Origin: Streptomyces sp. Tue 6430
Lineage (GTDB): Bacteria; Actinomycetota; Actinomycetes; Streptomycetales; Streptomycetaceae
Assembly: GCA_021568835.1 (NCBI GenBank)
Contig: JAKGSH010000010.1
Location: 3,038,001 to 3,102,000 of the forward strand
DNA: 64,000 bases
Direction: 5' to 3'
The position numbers and the translations under genes are program-made. Shown one piece after another: positions 8,478 through 17,220 of this stretch. The first letter of the stretch is position 1. Every line of letters begins with the position of its first letter. The notes beneath the pieces are model-generated. The model was not told where the DNA came from and searched no databases. It was given only the letters and a program-made list of their open reading frames with translations.

Positions 8478-10028
8478 GTGACCGACGAGCCCTCCGACCC
8501 CGCGGACACCAGCGATCCCAGCAGGACAATGCTGGACATCCCCTCACGAGTGCGTGTACATGTGGAGACACCGCTGGCGGCGCAGAACGACATGGGGGTT
8601 TGCGATGCTTCTGAGCAATACGCACCGGTCCGAGAGCCGGACGCCATGAACGCCCCCCACCCTTCGAAAGTGGCCGGAATCGATTCAACGGTTCCCTCAC
8701 CCGCCCACACTGTCGCGCCCGCATCAGCCACCCCACCGGTTCCCCCGGGCGCGGGAGCGCTCCTCCAGGACCGGCTGGCCGGCTGGGTCTCCGACCTCAC
8801 GACGCTCCACGAACTCACCGAACGCCTGGCCCGTACGGCCACGCTGCCCGACGCCCTCCAGGAGGTGCTGCGGGCCGGATCCGCCCTGGTGGGTGCCCGG
8901 CGCGGGCTCGTCGTCCTGGAACCCGCCGACGGTCTCGGTCCCGACACCACGATCGGCCTCGGCCTCGGCCGCGCCGACCTCGGCCACATCGAGACCGTGC
9001 CGCGCAGCTCCATGTCGTACGGCCGCATCCTCGACGGTCTGCCCGGCGGCGAGGGCGAGATCGCCCAGCCCGACCTGCTCTCCGAGAACGGCCTCGACCC
9101 CCGGCACCGCGAGGTGGCCGCCCGCCTCGGCTACGCCGCCAGCTACGCCCTGCCCCTGACCGCGGGCGAGGGCGCCGACCGGCTGGGTGCGGCCGTCTGG
9201 CTCTACGACGAGCCCGCCGAGCCGGCCGAACGCCGGCGCCACCTGGTCGGGCTGTACGTGCGCCACGCCGCCGAGCACCTCGCGCGCCTCCTCGAACTCG
9301 AGCGCACGCGCGCGTGCATGACGACGATGACGGAGGAGCTGCTGCCCTCCCGGCTGCCGCGGGTGGCCGGCGTCCAGCTCGCCGCCCGGCACCGCACCGG
9401 TCCGCGGGGCGGCGGCGACTGGTACGACGCGCTGCCGCTGCCCGACGCGGCACTGGGCCTGGCCGTCGGCTCCGTCTCCGGCTCCGGGCCGAGCGCGGTG
9501 GCCGCGATGGGCCGGTTGCGCGCCTCCCTGCGGGCGTACGCCGTGATGGAGGGCGAGGACCCCGTCGCCGTCCTGTCCGACCTGGAGCTGCTGCTGCGGC
9601 TGACCGAGCCCGCGCGGTCGGCCACCGCACTGTTCGCCTACTGCGAGCCCGCGCTGCGCAAGATCACCCTGGCCGGCGCCGGGCACTGCCCGCCGCTGCT
9701 GGTGGGCGCGCGGCGCACCGAGTTCGTCGAGACGTCCGTGTCCGCGCCGCTGGGCATGCTGGCCTGCTGGGAGGCGCCGAGCGTGGAGCTGGAGGCCGAG
9801 GCCGGGGAGACGGTGCTGCTCTACACCGACGGCCTGCTGCACCGTACCGGCGACCCCGTCGACCGCGCCTTCGCCCGGCTGCACGCGGCCGCGGCCGGGG
9901 TCCCGCGGCCGATCCGCCACGACCCGGGCGCGGTCGCCGACCACGTGCTGCGGACGGTGCTGCCCGAAGGGCTGGACACGGCCGACGGCACGGAGGACGT
10001 CGTCCTGCTCGCGGCGCGCTTCGAGTGA
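8478..10028 (+). CDS. GAF-PP2C (SpoIIE-type) serine phosphatase homologue with altered metal site
   Basis: A 516-residue protein: a flexible N-terminus, a GAF-like sensor at about 95-275, and a SpoIIE/RsbU-type PP2C domain at about 285-516. Such proteins usually dephosphorylate anti-anti-sigma factors in partner-switching pathways. YTDGLLHRTG and TEDVVLLAARF match PP2C metal motifs. However, the segment that normally reads G-D-V-S-G-H-G is VGSVSGSG here, so the metal-binding Asp is replaced by Ser. The catalytic level may therefore be reduced, or the domain may only bind. The start chosen is GTG 8478, with AAGGGAG upstream. The later ATG at 8646 is possible. Two RsbW-like ATPases in this window are plausible but unproven partners. 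Confidence 0.85.
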   Translation: MTDEPSDPADTSDPSRTMLDIPSRVRVHVETPLAAQNDMGVCDASEQYAPVREPDAMNAPHPSKVAGIDSTVPSPAHTVAPASATPPVPPGAGALLQDRLAGWVSDLTTLHELTERLARTATLPDALQEVLRAGSALVGARRGLVVLEPADGLGPDTTIGLGLGRADLGHIETVPRSSMSYGRILDGLPGGEGEIAQPDLLSENGLDPRHREVAARLGYAASYALPLTAGEGADRLGAAVWLYDEPAEPAERRRHLVGLYVRHAAEHLARLLELERTRACMTTMTEELLPSRLPRVAGVQLAARHRTGPRGGGDWYDALPLPDAALGLAVGSVSGSGPSAVAAMGRLRASLRAYAVMEGEDPVAVLSDLELLLRLTEPARSATALFAYCEPALRKITLAGAGHCPPLLVGARRTEFVETSVSAPLGMLACWEAPSVELEAEAGETVLLYTDGLLHRTGDPVDRAFARLHAAAAGVPRPIRHDPGAVADHVLRTVLPEGLDTADGTEDVVLLAARFE

Positions 10029-10151
10029 GGACGGGAGCGGGGTGTCCGGCCCGTCCCGCTGCCGGAACGGTAAGAGGTCATTCGCCCCTGGGCCCCCTTC
10101 CGTACGACCGTACGATGGAGGGGGTCCAGTGCCGTATCGAGGAGGATGACC

Positions 10152-11609
10152 GTGGCGGAAGAGCTCCCGGAGACCCCGGAGACCGCTGAAGAAGAGCCGA
10201 TCAAGGCGCGCAAGAACGGCCTGTACCCGGGCGTGTCCGACGAGCTGGCCGAGAACATGAAGTCCGGCTGGGCCGACACGGAGCTGCGTGACCTGGAGCC
10301 GATCGCCCAGGCCGCCGAGACCGCCGCCCGCCGCGCCGCGCTCTCCGCGCGCTTCCCGGGCGAGCGCCTGGTGATCCCCGCCGGCAACCTGAAGACCCGC
10401 TCGAACGACACGGAGTACGCCTTCCGCGCCTCGGTCGAGTACGCCTACCTCACCGGCAACCAGACCGAGGACGGCGTACTGGTCCTGGAGCCCCGGGGCG
10501 AGGGCCACACCGGGACGATCTACCTCCTGCCCCGCTCCGACCGGGAGAACGGCGAGTTCTGGCTCTCCGGCCAGGGCGAGCTGTGGGTCGGCCGCCGGCA
10601 CTCCCTCTCCGAGGCCGAGAAGCTGTACGGCATCCCCGCCGCCGACGTGCGCGAGCTGCCCGCCCTGCTGCGCGAGGCCACCGGCCCGGTGCGGGTCGTG
10701 CGCGGCCACGACGCCGGCATCGAGGCCGCGCTGACCGACAAGGTCACCGCCGAGCGCGACGAGGAACTGCGCGTCTTCCTCTCCGAGGCCCGCCTGGTCA
10801 AGGACGAGTTCGAGATCGGCGAGCTGCAGAAGGCCGTCGACTCGACGGTCCGCGGCTTCGAGGACGTCGTGAAGGTCCTCGACAAGGCCGAGGCGACGAG
10901 CGAGCGCTACATCGAGGGCACCTTCTTCCTCCGCGCGCGCGTGGAGGGCAACGACATCGGCTACGGCACCATCGCCGCCGCCGGCCCGCACGCCTGCACG
11001 CTGCACTGGGTGCGCAACGACGGGCCCGTGCGCTCCGGCGACCTGCTCCTGCTGGACGCGGGCGTGGAGACGCACACGTACTACACCGCCGACGTCACGC
11101 GGACGCTGCCGGTCAACGGCCGCTTCAGCGAGATCCAGAGGAAGATCTACGACGCCGTGTACGACGCCCAGGAGGCCGGCATCGCGGCCGTGCGGCCCGG
11201 CGGCAAGTACCGCGACTTCCACGACGCCGCGCAGCGCGTGCTGGCCGAGCGGCTCGTCGAGTGGGGGCTGGTCGAGGGGCCCGTGGAGCGGGTGCTGGAG
11301 CTGGGCCTGCAGCGCCGCTGGACGCTGCACGGCACCGGTCACATGCTCGGCATGGACGTCCACGACTGCGCCGCCGCGCGCGTGGAGTCGTACGTCGACG
11401 GGACGCTGGAGCCGGGCATGGTGCTGACGGTCGAGCCGGGGCTGTACTTCCAGGCCGACGACCTGACCGTGCCCGAGGAGTACCGCGGCATCGGCGTCCG
11501 GATCGAGGACGACATCCTGGTCACCCGGGACGGGAACCGCAACCTGTCCGACGGCCTGCCGCGGCGGTCCGCCGAGGTCGAGGCCTGGATGGCCTCGCTC
11601 AAGGGCTGA
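10152..11609 (+). CDS. pepP: Xaa-Pro aminopeptidase (aminopeptidase P, M24B)
   Basis: A 485-residue metallopeptidase that removes the N-terminal residue before proline. The pita-bread metal ligands are all visible: Asp in LLLDAGVE, Asp in TADVTRTLP, His in HGTGHMLGMDVHD, Glu in TVEPGLYF and Glu in RIEDDILVT. An N-terminal aminopeptidase P domain precedes the catalytic domain, starting near FPGERLVIPAG. The ATG at 10146 overlaps the AGGAGG sequence. The GTG at 10152 has that AGGAGG at an ideal 6-base spacing, so it is preferred. There is no signal peptide. A strong terminator follows directly. Confidence 0.93.
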   Translation: MAEELPETPETAEEEPIKARKNGLYPGVSDELAENMKSGWADTELRDLEPIAQAAETAARRAALSARFPGERLVIPAGNLKTRSNDTEYAFRASVEYAYLTGNQTEDGVLVLEPRGEGHTGTIYLLPRSDRENGEFWLSGQGELWVGRRHSLSEAEKLYGIPAADVRELPALLREATGPVRVVRGHDAGIEAALTDKVTAERDEELRVFLSEARLVKDEFEIGELQKAVDSTVRGFEDVVKVLDKAEATSERYIEGTFFLRARVEGNDIGYGTIAAAGPHACTLHWVRNDGPVRSGDLLLLDAGVETHTYYTADVTRTLPVNGRFSEIQRKIYDAVYDAQEAGIAAVRPGGKYRDFHDAAQRVLAERLVEWGLVEGPVERVLELGLQRRWTLHGTGHMLGMDVHDCAAARVESYVDGTLEPGMVLTVEPGLYFQADDLTVPEEYRGIGVRIEDDILVTRDGNRNLSDGLPRRSAEVEAWMASLKG

Positions 11610-11618
11610 CACCGAGCC

Positions 11619-11651
11619 GACGGCCGGGCACCGGTGCGGTGCCCGGCCGTC
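11619..11651 (+). terminator. Terminator after pepP
   Basis: A perfect 14-bp stem (GACGGCCGGGCACC / GGTGCCCGGCCGTC) with a 5-base loop, 9 bases after the stop. Confidence 0.85.
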
Positions 11652-11697
11652 GCCGTGTCCGCCTCACACGCACGTGCACACACCCGGGGAGGGCTTC

Positions 11698-13071
11698 GTG
11701 GACGACTTCTGGCCGGGGGCCGGTGTCGACCTGCACCTGGAGACCGACGGCGGCGAGGGGCGGCGGGCCGGGCTGGAACGGGCGCTGCGGGACGCCGTGC
11801 GGGGCGGGCGGCTCGCCCCGGGCACCCGGCTGCCGGCCACCCGGCGGCTCGCGACCGAGGTCGGCATCTCGCGCAACACCGTCAAGGCCGCGTACGACCA
11901 GCTCGTCGCCGAGGGCTACCTGACCGCACGCCAGGGGTCGGGCACCCGGGTCGCCGCGCTGCCCTCCACCGCCGCCGCCCCGCCGGCCGCCGCCACGCGC
12001 GCGCGTGAGCCCCGCTTCGACCTGCGGCCCGGCAGTCCCGACGTCGGCGCCTTCCCGGCGGCAGCCTGGCTGCGCGCCCTGCGCCGGGCGATCGCCACGG
12101 CCCCCTCCCCGGCCTACGACTACGGCGATCCGCGCGGGCGGACAGAGCTGCGGACGGCGCTGTCGGGGTACCTGGGGCGGGCGCGCGGGGTGATCGCGCC
12201 GCCGGAACGGATCGTGATCACCTCCGGGTACGTGCAGGGGCTCGCGCTGCTCACGCGCGCGCTGGAGGGTGCCCCGGTGGGCATGGAGGACCCCGGGCTG
12301 CCGTTCCACCGGGAGGTCGTACGGCGCAACGGCGGGCACGTGGTGCCGGTGCCGGTCGACGAGCGGGGGGTGCGCACACGGGAGCTGGACGACCTCGGGG
12401 CGGTCGTCGTCACGCCCGCGCACCAGTACCCGACCGGTGTGACGCTGCATCCGGAGCGGCGGCGGGCACTGACGGACTGGGCACGCGCGCGCGGCGCGCT
12501 GATCGTCGAGGACGACTACGACGGCGAGTTCCGCTACGACCGGCAGCCCGTCGGCGCCCTCCAGGGAATGGCACCGGAGCGGGTGGCCTACCTCGGCACC
12601 GCCTCGAAGACCCTCGGGCCGGCGCTGCGGCTGGGCTGGATGGTGCTGCCGCCGCACCTCGTCGACACTGTCGCCGACGCCAAGCTGCACAGCGACCACC
12701 ACACCGAGACCATCGGCCAGCTGGCCCTCGCCGAACTGATCGCCGGCCACGCCTACGACCGTCATGTGCGCGCGTGCCGGCTGCGCTACCGGCGCCGCAG
12801 GGACCTGCTCCTCGACCGGCTGGGAGCGCACAGGAGCGTGCGCGGGATCGCGGCCGGCCTGCACGCGCTGATCGAGGTCCGCGACGAGGCGGAGGTACGG
12901 GAACGGGCGGAGGCCGAGGGCCTCGCGGTCGGCCGGCTCGGCGACCACTGGCACGCCCGCGAGGACGCCGGGGGGCGGCCGCAGGGACTGGTGGTGGGGT
13001 ACGGGACACCGCGGGAGGGGGCCTATCCGGAGGCGCTGGACGTGCTGGTGAAGGTGCTGGAAGGGGCCTGA
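11698..13071 (+). CDS. MocR/PdxR-type regulator (GntR HTH plus aminotransferase-like domain)
   Basis: A 457-residue fusion of an N-terminal winged helix-turn-helix (residues about 20-90, with TRLPATRRLATEVGISRNT and GYLTARQGSGTRV) to a fold type I aminotransferase domain. The PLP lysine is Lys304 in GTASKTLGP, and DDYDGEFRYD supplies the cofactor Asp region. These regulators sense PLP or an amino compound and often control a neighbouring exporter or PLP gene. The GTG at 11698 has GGGGAGGG five bases upstream. An MFS exporter gene begins 90 bases downstream on the same strand, with repeated TTGG motifs in the gap, so it is the likely target. Confidence 0.9.
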   Translation: MDDFWPGAGVDLHLETDGGEGRRAGLERALRDAVRGGRLAPGTRLPATRRLATEVGISRNTVKAAYDQLVAEGYLTARQGSGTRVAALPSTAAAPPAAATRAREPRFDLRPGSPDVGAFPAAAWLRALRRAIATAPSPAYDYGDPRGRTELRTALSGYLGRARGVIAPPERIVITSGYVQGLALLTRALEGAPVGMEDPGLPFHREVVRRNGGHVVPVPVDERGVRTRELDDLGAVVVTPAHQYPTGVTLHPERRRALTDWARARGALIVEDDYDGEFRYDRQPVGALQGMAPERVAYLGTASKTLGPALRLGWMVLPPHLVDTVADAKLHSDHHTETIGQLALAELIAGHAYDRHVRACRLRYRRRRDLLLDRLGAHRSVRGIAAGLHALIEVRDEAEVRERAEAEGLAVGRLGDHWHAREDAGGRPQGLVVGYGTPREGAYPEALDVLVKVLEGA

Positions 13072-13079
13072 ACGGCACT

Positions 13080-13125
13080 TTGGCACCGGCCCGTTGGACC
13101 AATGAGCCGATACCGGATTGGTGCT
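13080..13125 (+). promoter_or_regulatory. Candidate MocR-regulator operator/promoter before MFS gene
   Basis: Three TTGG motifs lie in the same direction (13080, 13094, 13118), embedded in TTGGCACC, TTGGACCAAT and ATTGGTGC, in the 90-base gap between regulator and exporter genes. MocR-type proteins typically bind direct repeats of ATTGGxC-like boxes next to the promoter they control. The position fits, but the assignment is inferred. Confidence 0.4.
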
Positions 13126-13160
13126 GTCGACGGGCCCACCGGGTCCCTAGCTTCGTGAGC

Positions 13161-14402
13161 ATGACCAAGACGCCGCCGCAGCGGCTGCTCACCCTGGCCC
13201 AGTGGGGCAACTCCGTCGGGGACGGCGCCTACTACACGACGTCGGCGCTCTACTTCACCCAGGTCGTCGGTCTCGCTCCCGCGCGCGTGGGGCTCGGACT
13301 GACCATCGGCTGGGCGGTCGGTTCGCTGGCCGGACTTCCGCTGGGCAGGCTGGCCGACCGGCGCGGCCCGCGCGGCACGGCGGTGCTGCTGGCACTGGCG
13401 ACCGGGGCGGCGGTGGCGTCCTTCACGCTCGTGCGCGGCTTCGTCCCGTTCGTGCTGGTGGCCTGCGCGTACGCGGCCGCCCAGTCGGGGCTGGCGGCGG
13501 CGCGGCAGGCGCTGCTGGCGGGGCTGGTGCCCGCGGGGGAGCGGACGGGGCTGCTGGCCCGGCTCCAGTCGACGCTCAACGCGGGGCTGGCGGTGGGCGC
13601 CGGGCTCGGCGGGCTCGCCCTGCACGCCGGGACGCGGACGGCGTACCTCGCGGTGTTCGCGGTCGACGCGGTGAGCTTCCTGGTGTGCGCGCTGCTGCTC
13701 CTCGCCCTGCCGCGCGTCGCGTCCGTCCGGGTCCGCCCGCGCGGCGGCCTCGGCGCGCTGCGCGACCGGCCGTACGCGGTCGTCGCGCTGCTGAACACCG
13801 TGCTGCTGCTGCGGCTGCCGCTGCTCAGCCTGGTCCTGCCGCTGTGGATCACCGAGCGGACCGGGGCGCCGGCCTGGCTGGTGTCCGCGCTGTTCGTGCT
13901 CAACACCGCCGCGGTGACGGTGTTCCAGGTGCGGGTGGCGCGGGGCGTCACCGGTCTGGTCAGCGCCACGCGCGTCCTGCGGCGGGCGGGCTGGGTGATG
14001 TGCGCCGCCTGCGCCGTGTTCGCGCTGTCCGCCGGGACCTCCGCGTGGGTGGCGGCGGGCGTCCTGGTGGTGGGGGCGATACTCCAGGCGGCGGCCGAGA
14101 TGGGGCAGTCGGCGGGCTCCTGGCAGCTCTCCTTCGATCTGGCCCCGGCCGACCGCGTGGGCGAGTACCAGGGGCTGTTCGGCACGGGCGTCACCGTCGC
14201 CCGCACCCTCGGCCCGCTCGTCCTGACCGCCCTCCTCGTGGAGTGGGGCCCACCGGGCTGGCTGCTGCTCGCCGGTCTGACCCTGACGGCCTCGTACGCC
14301 ATGGGCCCGGCGGCCCGGCGGGCTGCCGACGGACGGGAGGGGGCCGCCGGGGAACCTCACACCGCCCGCTCGACACCGGTCGGCGGGCCCTCCCCGACGT
14401 GA
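13161..14402 (+). CDS. MFS transporter, 12 membrane segments
   Basis: A 413-residue major facilitator. It has the hallmark loop 2-3 motif GLPLGRLADRRGPRG and repeated hydrophobic helices through to LLLAGLTLTASYAMGPAA. The large number of Ala/Leu/Val segments and the lack of other domains fit a proton-driven drug or metabolite exporter. The start is ATG 13161; an in-frame GTG at 13155 is also possible. The substrate cannot be told from sequence. Its position directly after a MocR-type regulator suggests induction by a compound that regulator senses. Confidence 0.88.
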   Translation: MTKTPPQRLLTLAQWGNSVGDGAYYTTSALYFTQVVGLAPARVGLGLTIGWAVGSLAGLPLGRLADRRGPRGTAVLLALATGAAVASFTLVRGFVPFVLVACAYAAAQSGLAAARQALLAGLVPAGERTGLLARLQSTLNAGLAVGAGLGGLALHAGTRTAYLAVFAVDAVSFLVCALLLLALPRVASVRVRPRGGLGALRDRPYAVVALLNTVLLLRLPLLSLVLPLWITERTGAPAWLVSALFVLNTAAVTVFQVRVARGVTGLVSATRVLRRAGWVMCAACAVFALSAGTSAWVAAGVLVVGAILQAAAEMGQSAGSWQLSFDLAPADRVGEYQGLFGTGVTVARTLGPLVLTALLVEWGPPGWLLLAGLTLTASYAMGPAARRAADGREGAAGEPHTARSTPVGGPSPT

Positions 14403-14531
14403 ACGGCGGAGCACCCGCCGACGGACGAACCACCCCTGACGGCCCGCGCACGACAAGTCCGGCGGCCCGGCGAACTGCCACCGGGCGGGAGGGAGACGCC
14501 GGGGGACCCGGTGCCGTCCGGCCGGCCCCGG

Positions 14532-15362
14532 TCAGCCGGGACTGCGGGGTGGGAGCGGCAAGGTGTCCACGAACAGGGCGCCCGCCAGCAGGCCGGCGCT
14601 GCCGCGCGGGCTCCACGCGCGCGCGTGGAGGTCGGCGTCGAGCGCGGTCAGTGCCGTGCGGCCCGCCCGCGTCGCCGTGCCGCCCGCCTCGAGGACGGCG
14701 CGGGCGCCCGCCTGGACGTGCCGCAGGCCCACCGGTCCGGCGCTGTGAAGGAGTTCGGTGTCCTGGAGCGTGGACATGACGGTGAGCAGGGCGTCGAGCC
14801 GGGCCTCCGCCTCGCTCGCGCCCGCCGAGCGGGCCCCGTCGAGCGCGGTCAGCGCCCGCCGGACGTGCGGGAACCCGGCCCGCGCCTCGCCCCGGGCGCC
14901 GGCCGCACCGTACCGCGCCGACACCGTCGAGCCGCGCGACGGACGGCGCGGGGCGCCCCGGTCGGTGTGCGCGGCGATCCGTTTGGCGATGTGGGTGACC
15001 TCGGCGCCCCGCGCGCGGGGGTCCAGCGCGGCCGCCGAGACCAGCAGGCCGAGGGCCCACAGCGCGCCCCGGTGGCCTCCTCCGGCCCGCCCCACCGTGT
15101 GCTCGGCGCACCGCCCGATCGCGCCCAGTTCGGCACGCAGCCGCGGGGTGGCCCCGCCGGTGCGGCGGGCGGCGGCGGCCATCGCCGCGAGGCCGGGCTC
15201 GAGCGACTTCGCCGCCCAGCGCAGTTGACGGTGGTCACGGCGGGTGACGCGGGCGTCGAGGTCACGCGGGTCGGGCAGCCCCGGCTGGGGAACCAGGGCC
15301 AGTTGTCCGGTCAGCGCGGCCACGGCGGCCCGGGCGAGCGTCTCGTCCTCGCGGCTGGTCAT
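14532..15362 (-). CDS. Triphosphoribosyl-dephospho-CoA synthase-like protein (CitG/MdcB family)
   Basis: A 276-residue protein related to CitG/MdcB, enzymes that build the CoA-like prosthetic group of citrate or malonate decarboxylase lyases. Recognisable family blocks are GGHRGALWALGLL, GARGEARAGFPHVRRAL and DTELLHSAGPVGLRHVQ. No citrate lyase or malonate decarboxylase subunit is visible in the window, so the usual partner is missing locally and the substrate may differ. The stop is followed by a gap with no gene. It lies 9 bases downstream of the dioxygenase gene on the same strand, suggesting a two-gene operon. Confidence 0.75.
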   Translation of the reverse strand: MTSREDETLARAAVAALTGQLALVPQPGLPDPRDLDARVTRRDHRQLRWAAKSLEPGLAAMAAAARRTGGATPRLRAELGAIGRCAEHTVGRAGGGHRGALWALGLLVSAAALDPRARGAEVTHIAKRIAAHTDRGAPRRPSRGSTVSARYGAAGARGEARAGFPHVRRALTALDGARSAGASEAEARLDALLTVMSTLQDTELLHSAGPVGLRHVQAGARAVLEAGGTATRAGRTALTALDADLHARAWSPRGSAGLLAGALFVDTLPLPPRSPG

Positions 15363-15371
15363 CGCCGTGCC

Positions 15372-16343
15372 CTACGAGGACGCGGAGACCGTCGGGGCGT
15401 CGCTCGGCGGAGTACCGGTCGGGGTGCCGCCCGGGGCTCCGCTCGGCGGGGTGCCGGTCGGGGCGTCGCCCGGAGGGGTGCCGCCACCGCCGCCGCCCGC
15501 GCCGGTGTTCTCCGCGTCGGGGTCGACGCCCAGGGTGAGGAACCCCTTGTAGCCCTTGGACGGGTCGGCCTTCTTGACGGGCTCGAGGGTCAGCAGGCCG
15601 CTGGAGGCGCCGCCGCCGCCGTAGACCATGTCGTCGTCGAGCCTGGTGTAGGTGCCGGAGTGCCGGGCGTAGGGCTCCAGCGTGAAGACCTCCTCGGCGA
15701 TGTCGTCGGCGAAGAACAACTGGCCGGTGTGGTTGACCTTGCCGCCCCCGTAGGTGCCGTCCTCCTTCGCGCCGCCGGTGTGGACCTTGAGGTGGATGTG
15801 GCAGGTGCGGGGCGTGTACCAGCCGGGGAAGATCGTCTCGAACTTGACGACCCCGTTGGCATTGGCGATCTGGTAGCCGCGCAGGTAGGTGCCGTCGTCG
15901 GCGGTCGAACCGTCCTCGCTCTCGGCCGGGGCCGAGCCGCCGGGGTCGGCGGTGGTGTAGCCGGAGTAGTAGCCCCACGCGTCGCAGTGCCAGATCTCCA
16001 CCGCCGCGCCGGGCACCGGGGTGCAGCCGTCGGTGGCGTCCACGACGGTCAGGCGCAGGGTCAGCGGGACGCCGCTCTTGCCCTCGGTGATGTCCTTGCG
16101 CACCAAGGCACCGTCGAGGTAATACGGCCCCTCGGTGACGCTCGACATCAGCGTCATGCAGGCACCGTCGGACGAGGACGCCGAAGCCGTGGCCGCCGCC
16201 GTCGTGGCGTCCGTTTCCGTCGCCGTGCCGGCGAACGCCGACCGGTAGCCGGCGACGGCGAGACCGCCGGCCGCGACCGTGCCGCCGGTCACCGCGAGGG
16301 CGCGGCGCCGGGTGATGGAGGTGTCTTTGTGGTTTCCCGTCAT
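15372..16343 (-). CDS. Tat-exported intradiol ring-cleavage dioxygenase-like protein
   Basis: Non-haem Fe(III) intradiol dioxygenase fold, which cleaves catechol-type rings. A twin-arginine signal (TSITRRRALAVTGG with hydrophobic core) precedes the mature enzyme, so it acts outside the cell. Iron ligand candidates are Tyr in EGPYYLD, Tyr in FPGWYTPR, and the two His residues in TCHIHLKV. The C-terminal 45 residues are a low-complexity tail repeating GTPPSxAP. The start at 16343 (ATG) is preferred over a GTG two codons earlier; neither has a clear ribosome site. Secreted members of this family in Streptomyces may act on lignin-derived catechols; that is inference. Confidence 0.88.
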   Translation of the reverse strand: MTGNHKDTSITRRRALAVTGGTVAAGGLAVAGYRSAFAGTATETDATTAAATASASSSDGACMTLMSSVTEGPYYLDGALVRKDITEGKSGVPLTLRLTVVDATDGCTPVPGAAVEIWHCDAWGYYSGYTTADPGGSAPAESEDGSTADDGTYLRGYQIANANGVVKFETIFPGWYTPRTCHIHLKVHTGGAKEDGTYGGGKVNHTGQLFFADDIAEEVFTLEPYARHSGTYTRLDDDMVYGGGGASSGLLTLEPVKKADPSKGYKGFLTLGVDPDAENTGAGGGGGGTPPGDAPTGTPPSGAPGGTPTGTPPSDAPTVSASS

Positions 16344-16512
16344 GGACACGCAACCTAGGAACGCGACCCGTCAGGGACGTGGGCGGAAGCTGGCAAGCGG
16401 CTGTGAGTGCCGTCGGGGCCGGGACCGCCCGCCGACGGGACGTCGGACGGCAGTGCTCGGACAGCAGTGCTCGGACGGCCGGGATCAGACGGCCGGGACC
16501 AGACGGCCGGGA

Positions 16513-16971
16513 TCAGACGGCCATGAGCGGCGCGTCCTCGCGCCACTTGAGGATCTTGTCGAAGCTGACCACGGCCCCGCCGAGACCCGGCTCGTTGCCG
16601 ATGTGGACGTGGTCGGCGAGTTCCCGGATGAGGTACAGGCCGCGGCCCTCCTCGGCATCCGCGTGCACGGGGGTGGGACCGGGGGCGGGACGTCCGGCCG
16701 TGAAGCCGGGACCCGAGTCGGCGACCTCGATGCGGCACTTCTCGCCGTCGAGGTAGGCGGTGACCCGGTAGGCCTCCGAACAGCCGCCGTGCGCCGCGCT
16801 CCTCCCCCCGTGCTCGACGGCGTTGGCGCAGGCCTCGCTCAGGGCGACGGAGAGGTCGTACGAGACGTCGGGGTCGACACCCGCCGTCTCCATCGTGCCG
16901 AGCAGCAGACGCCGGGCCAGCGGCACGCTCGCGGCCTCGCGCCGCAGATGGAGTGACCACCAGATGCTCAT
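16513..16971 (-). CDS. RsbW-like ATP-binding regulatory protein
   Basis: A 152-residue stand-alone HATPase domain. N box: LSVALSEACANAVEHG. G1 box: IEVADSGPGF. G2 box: EEGRGLYLIRELADHVHI. It is the typical Streptomyces anti-sigma/anti-anti-sigma kinase size, with no extra domain. The ATG at 16971 has GGAGG 7 bases upstream, which settles the start. The terminal segment LKWREDAPLMAV is common in these proteins. No sigma factor or antagonist gene is adjacent, so the partner is unknown. Confidence 0.87.
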   Translation of the reverse strand: MSIWWSLHLRREAASVPLARRLLLGTMETAGVDPDVSYDLSVALSEACANAVEHGGRSAAHGGCSEAYRVTAYLDGEKCRIEVADSGPGFTAGRPAPGPTPVHADAEEGRGLYLIRELADHVHIGNEPGLGGAVVSFDKILKWREDAPLMAV

Positions 16972-17220
16972 GCTCCAGCCTCCAGGCCGCGGCTCGACAT
17001 ACCGATACGTATTGCCGCCCTGCACCCTGAGTAAGCACGATTTCCGCGTGACGCCGCCCATATGGGGGATGTGTGGTCCGCGAAAAACGGTGTATGAGCG
17101 CCTCGGAGGAATCACGCGCACCTGTCGCATCAGGAGGTGATCTTCGGGTTCGGGGGAATCCCGTGGACCCGGGGACCTGGCGTACGGCCGCCGCGGGGCC
17201 AGTGCGATGATGAGCCCGCC

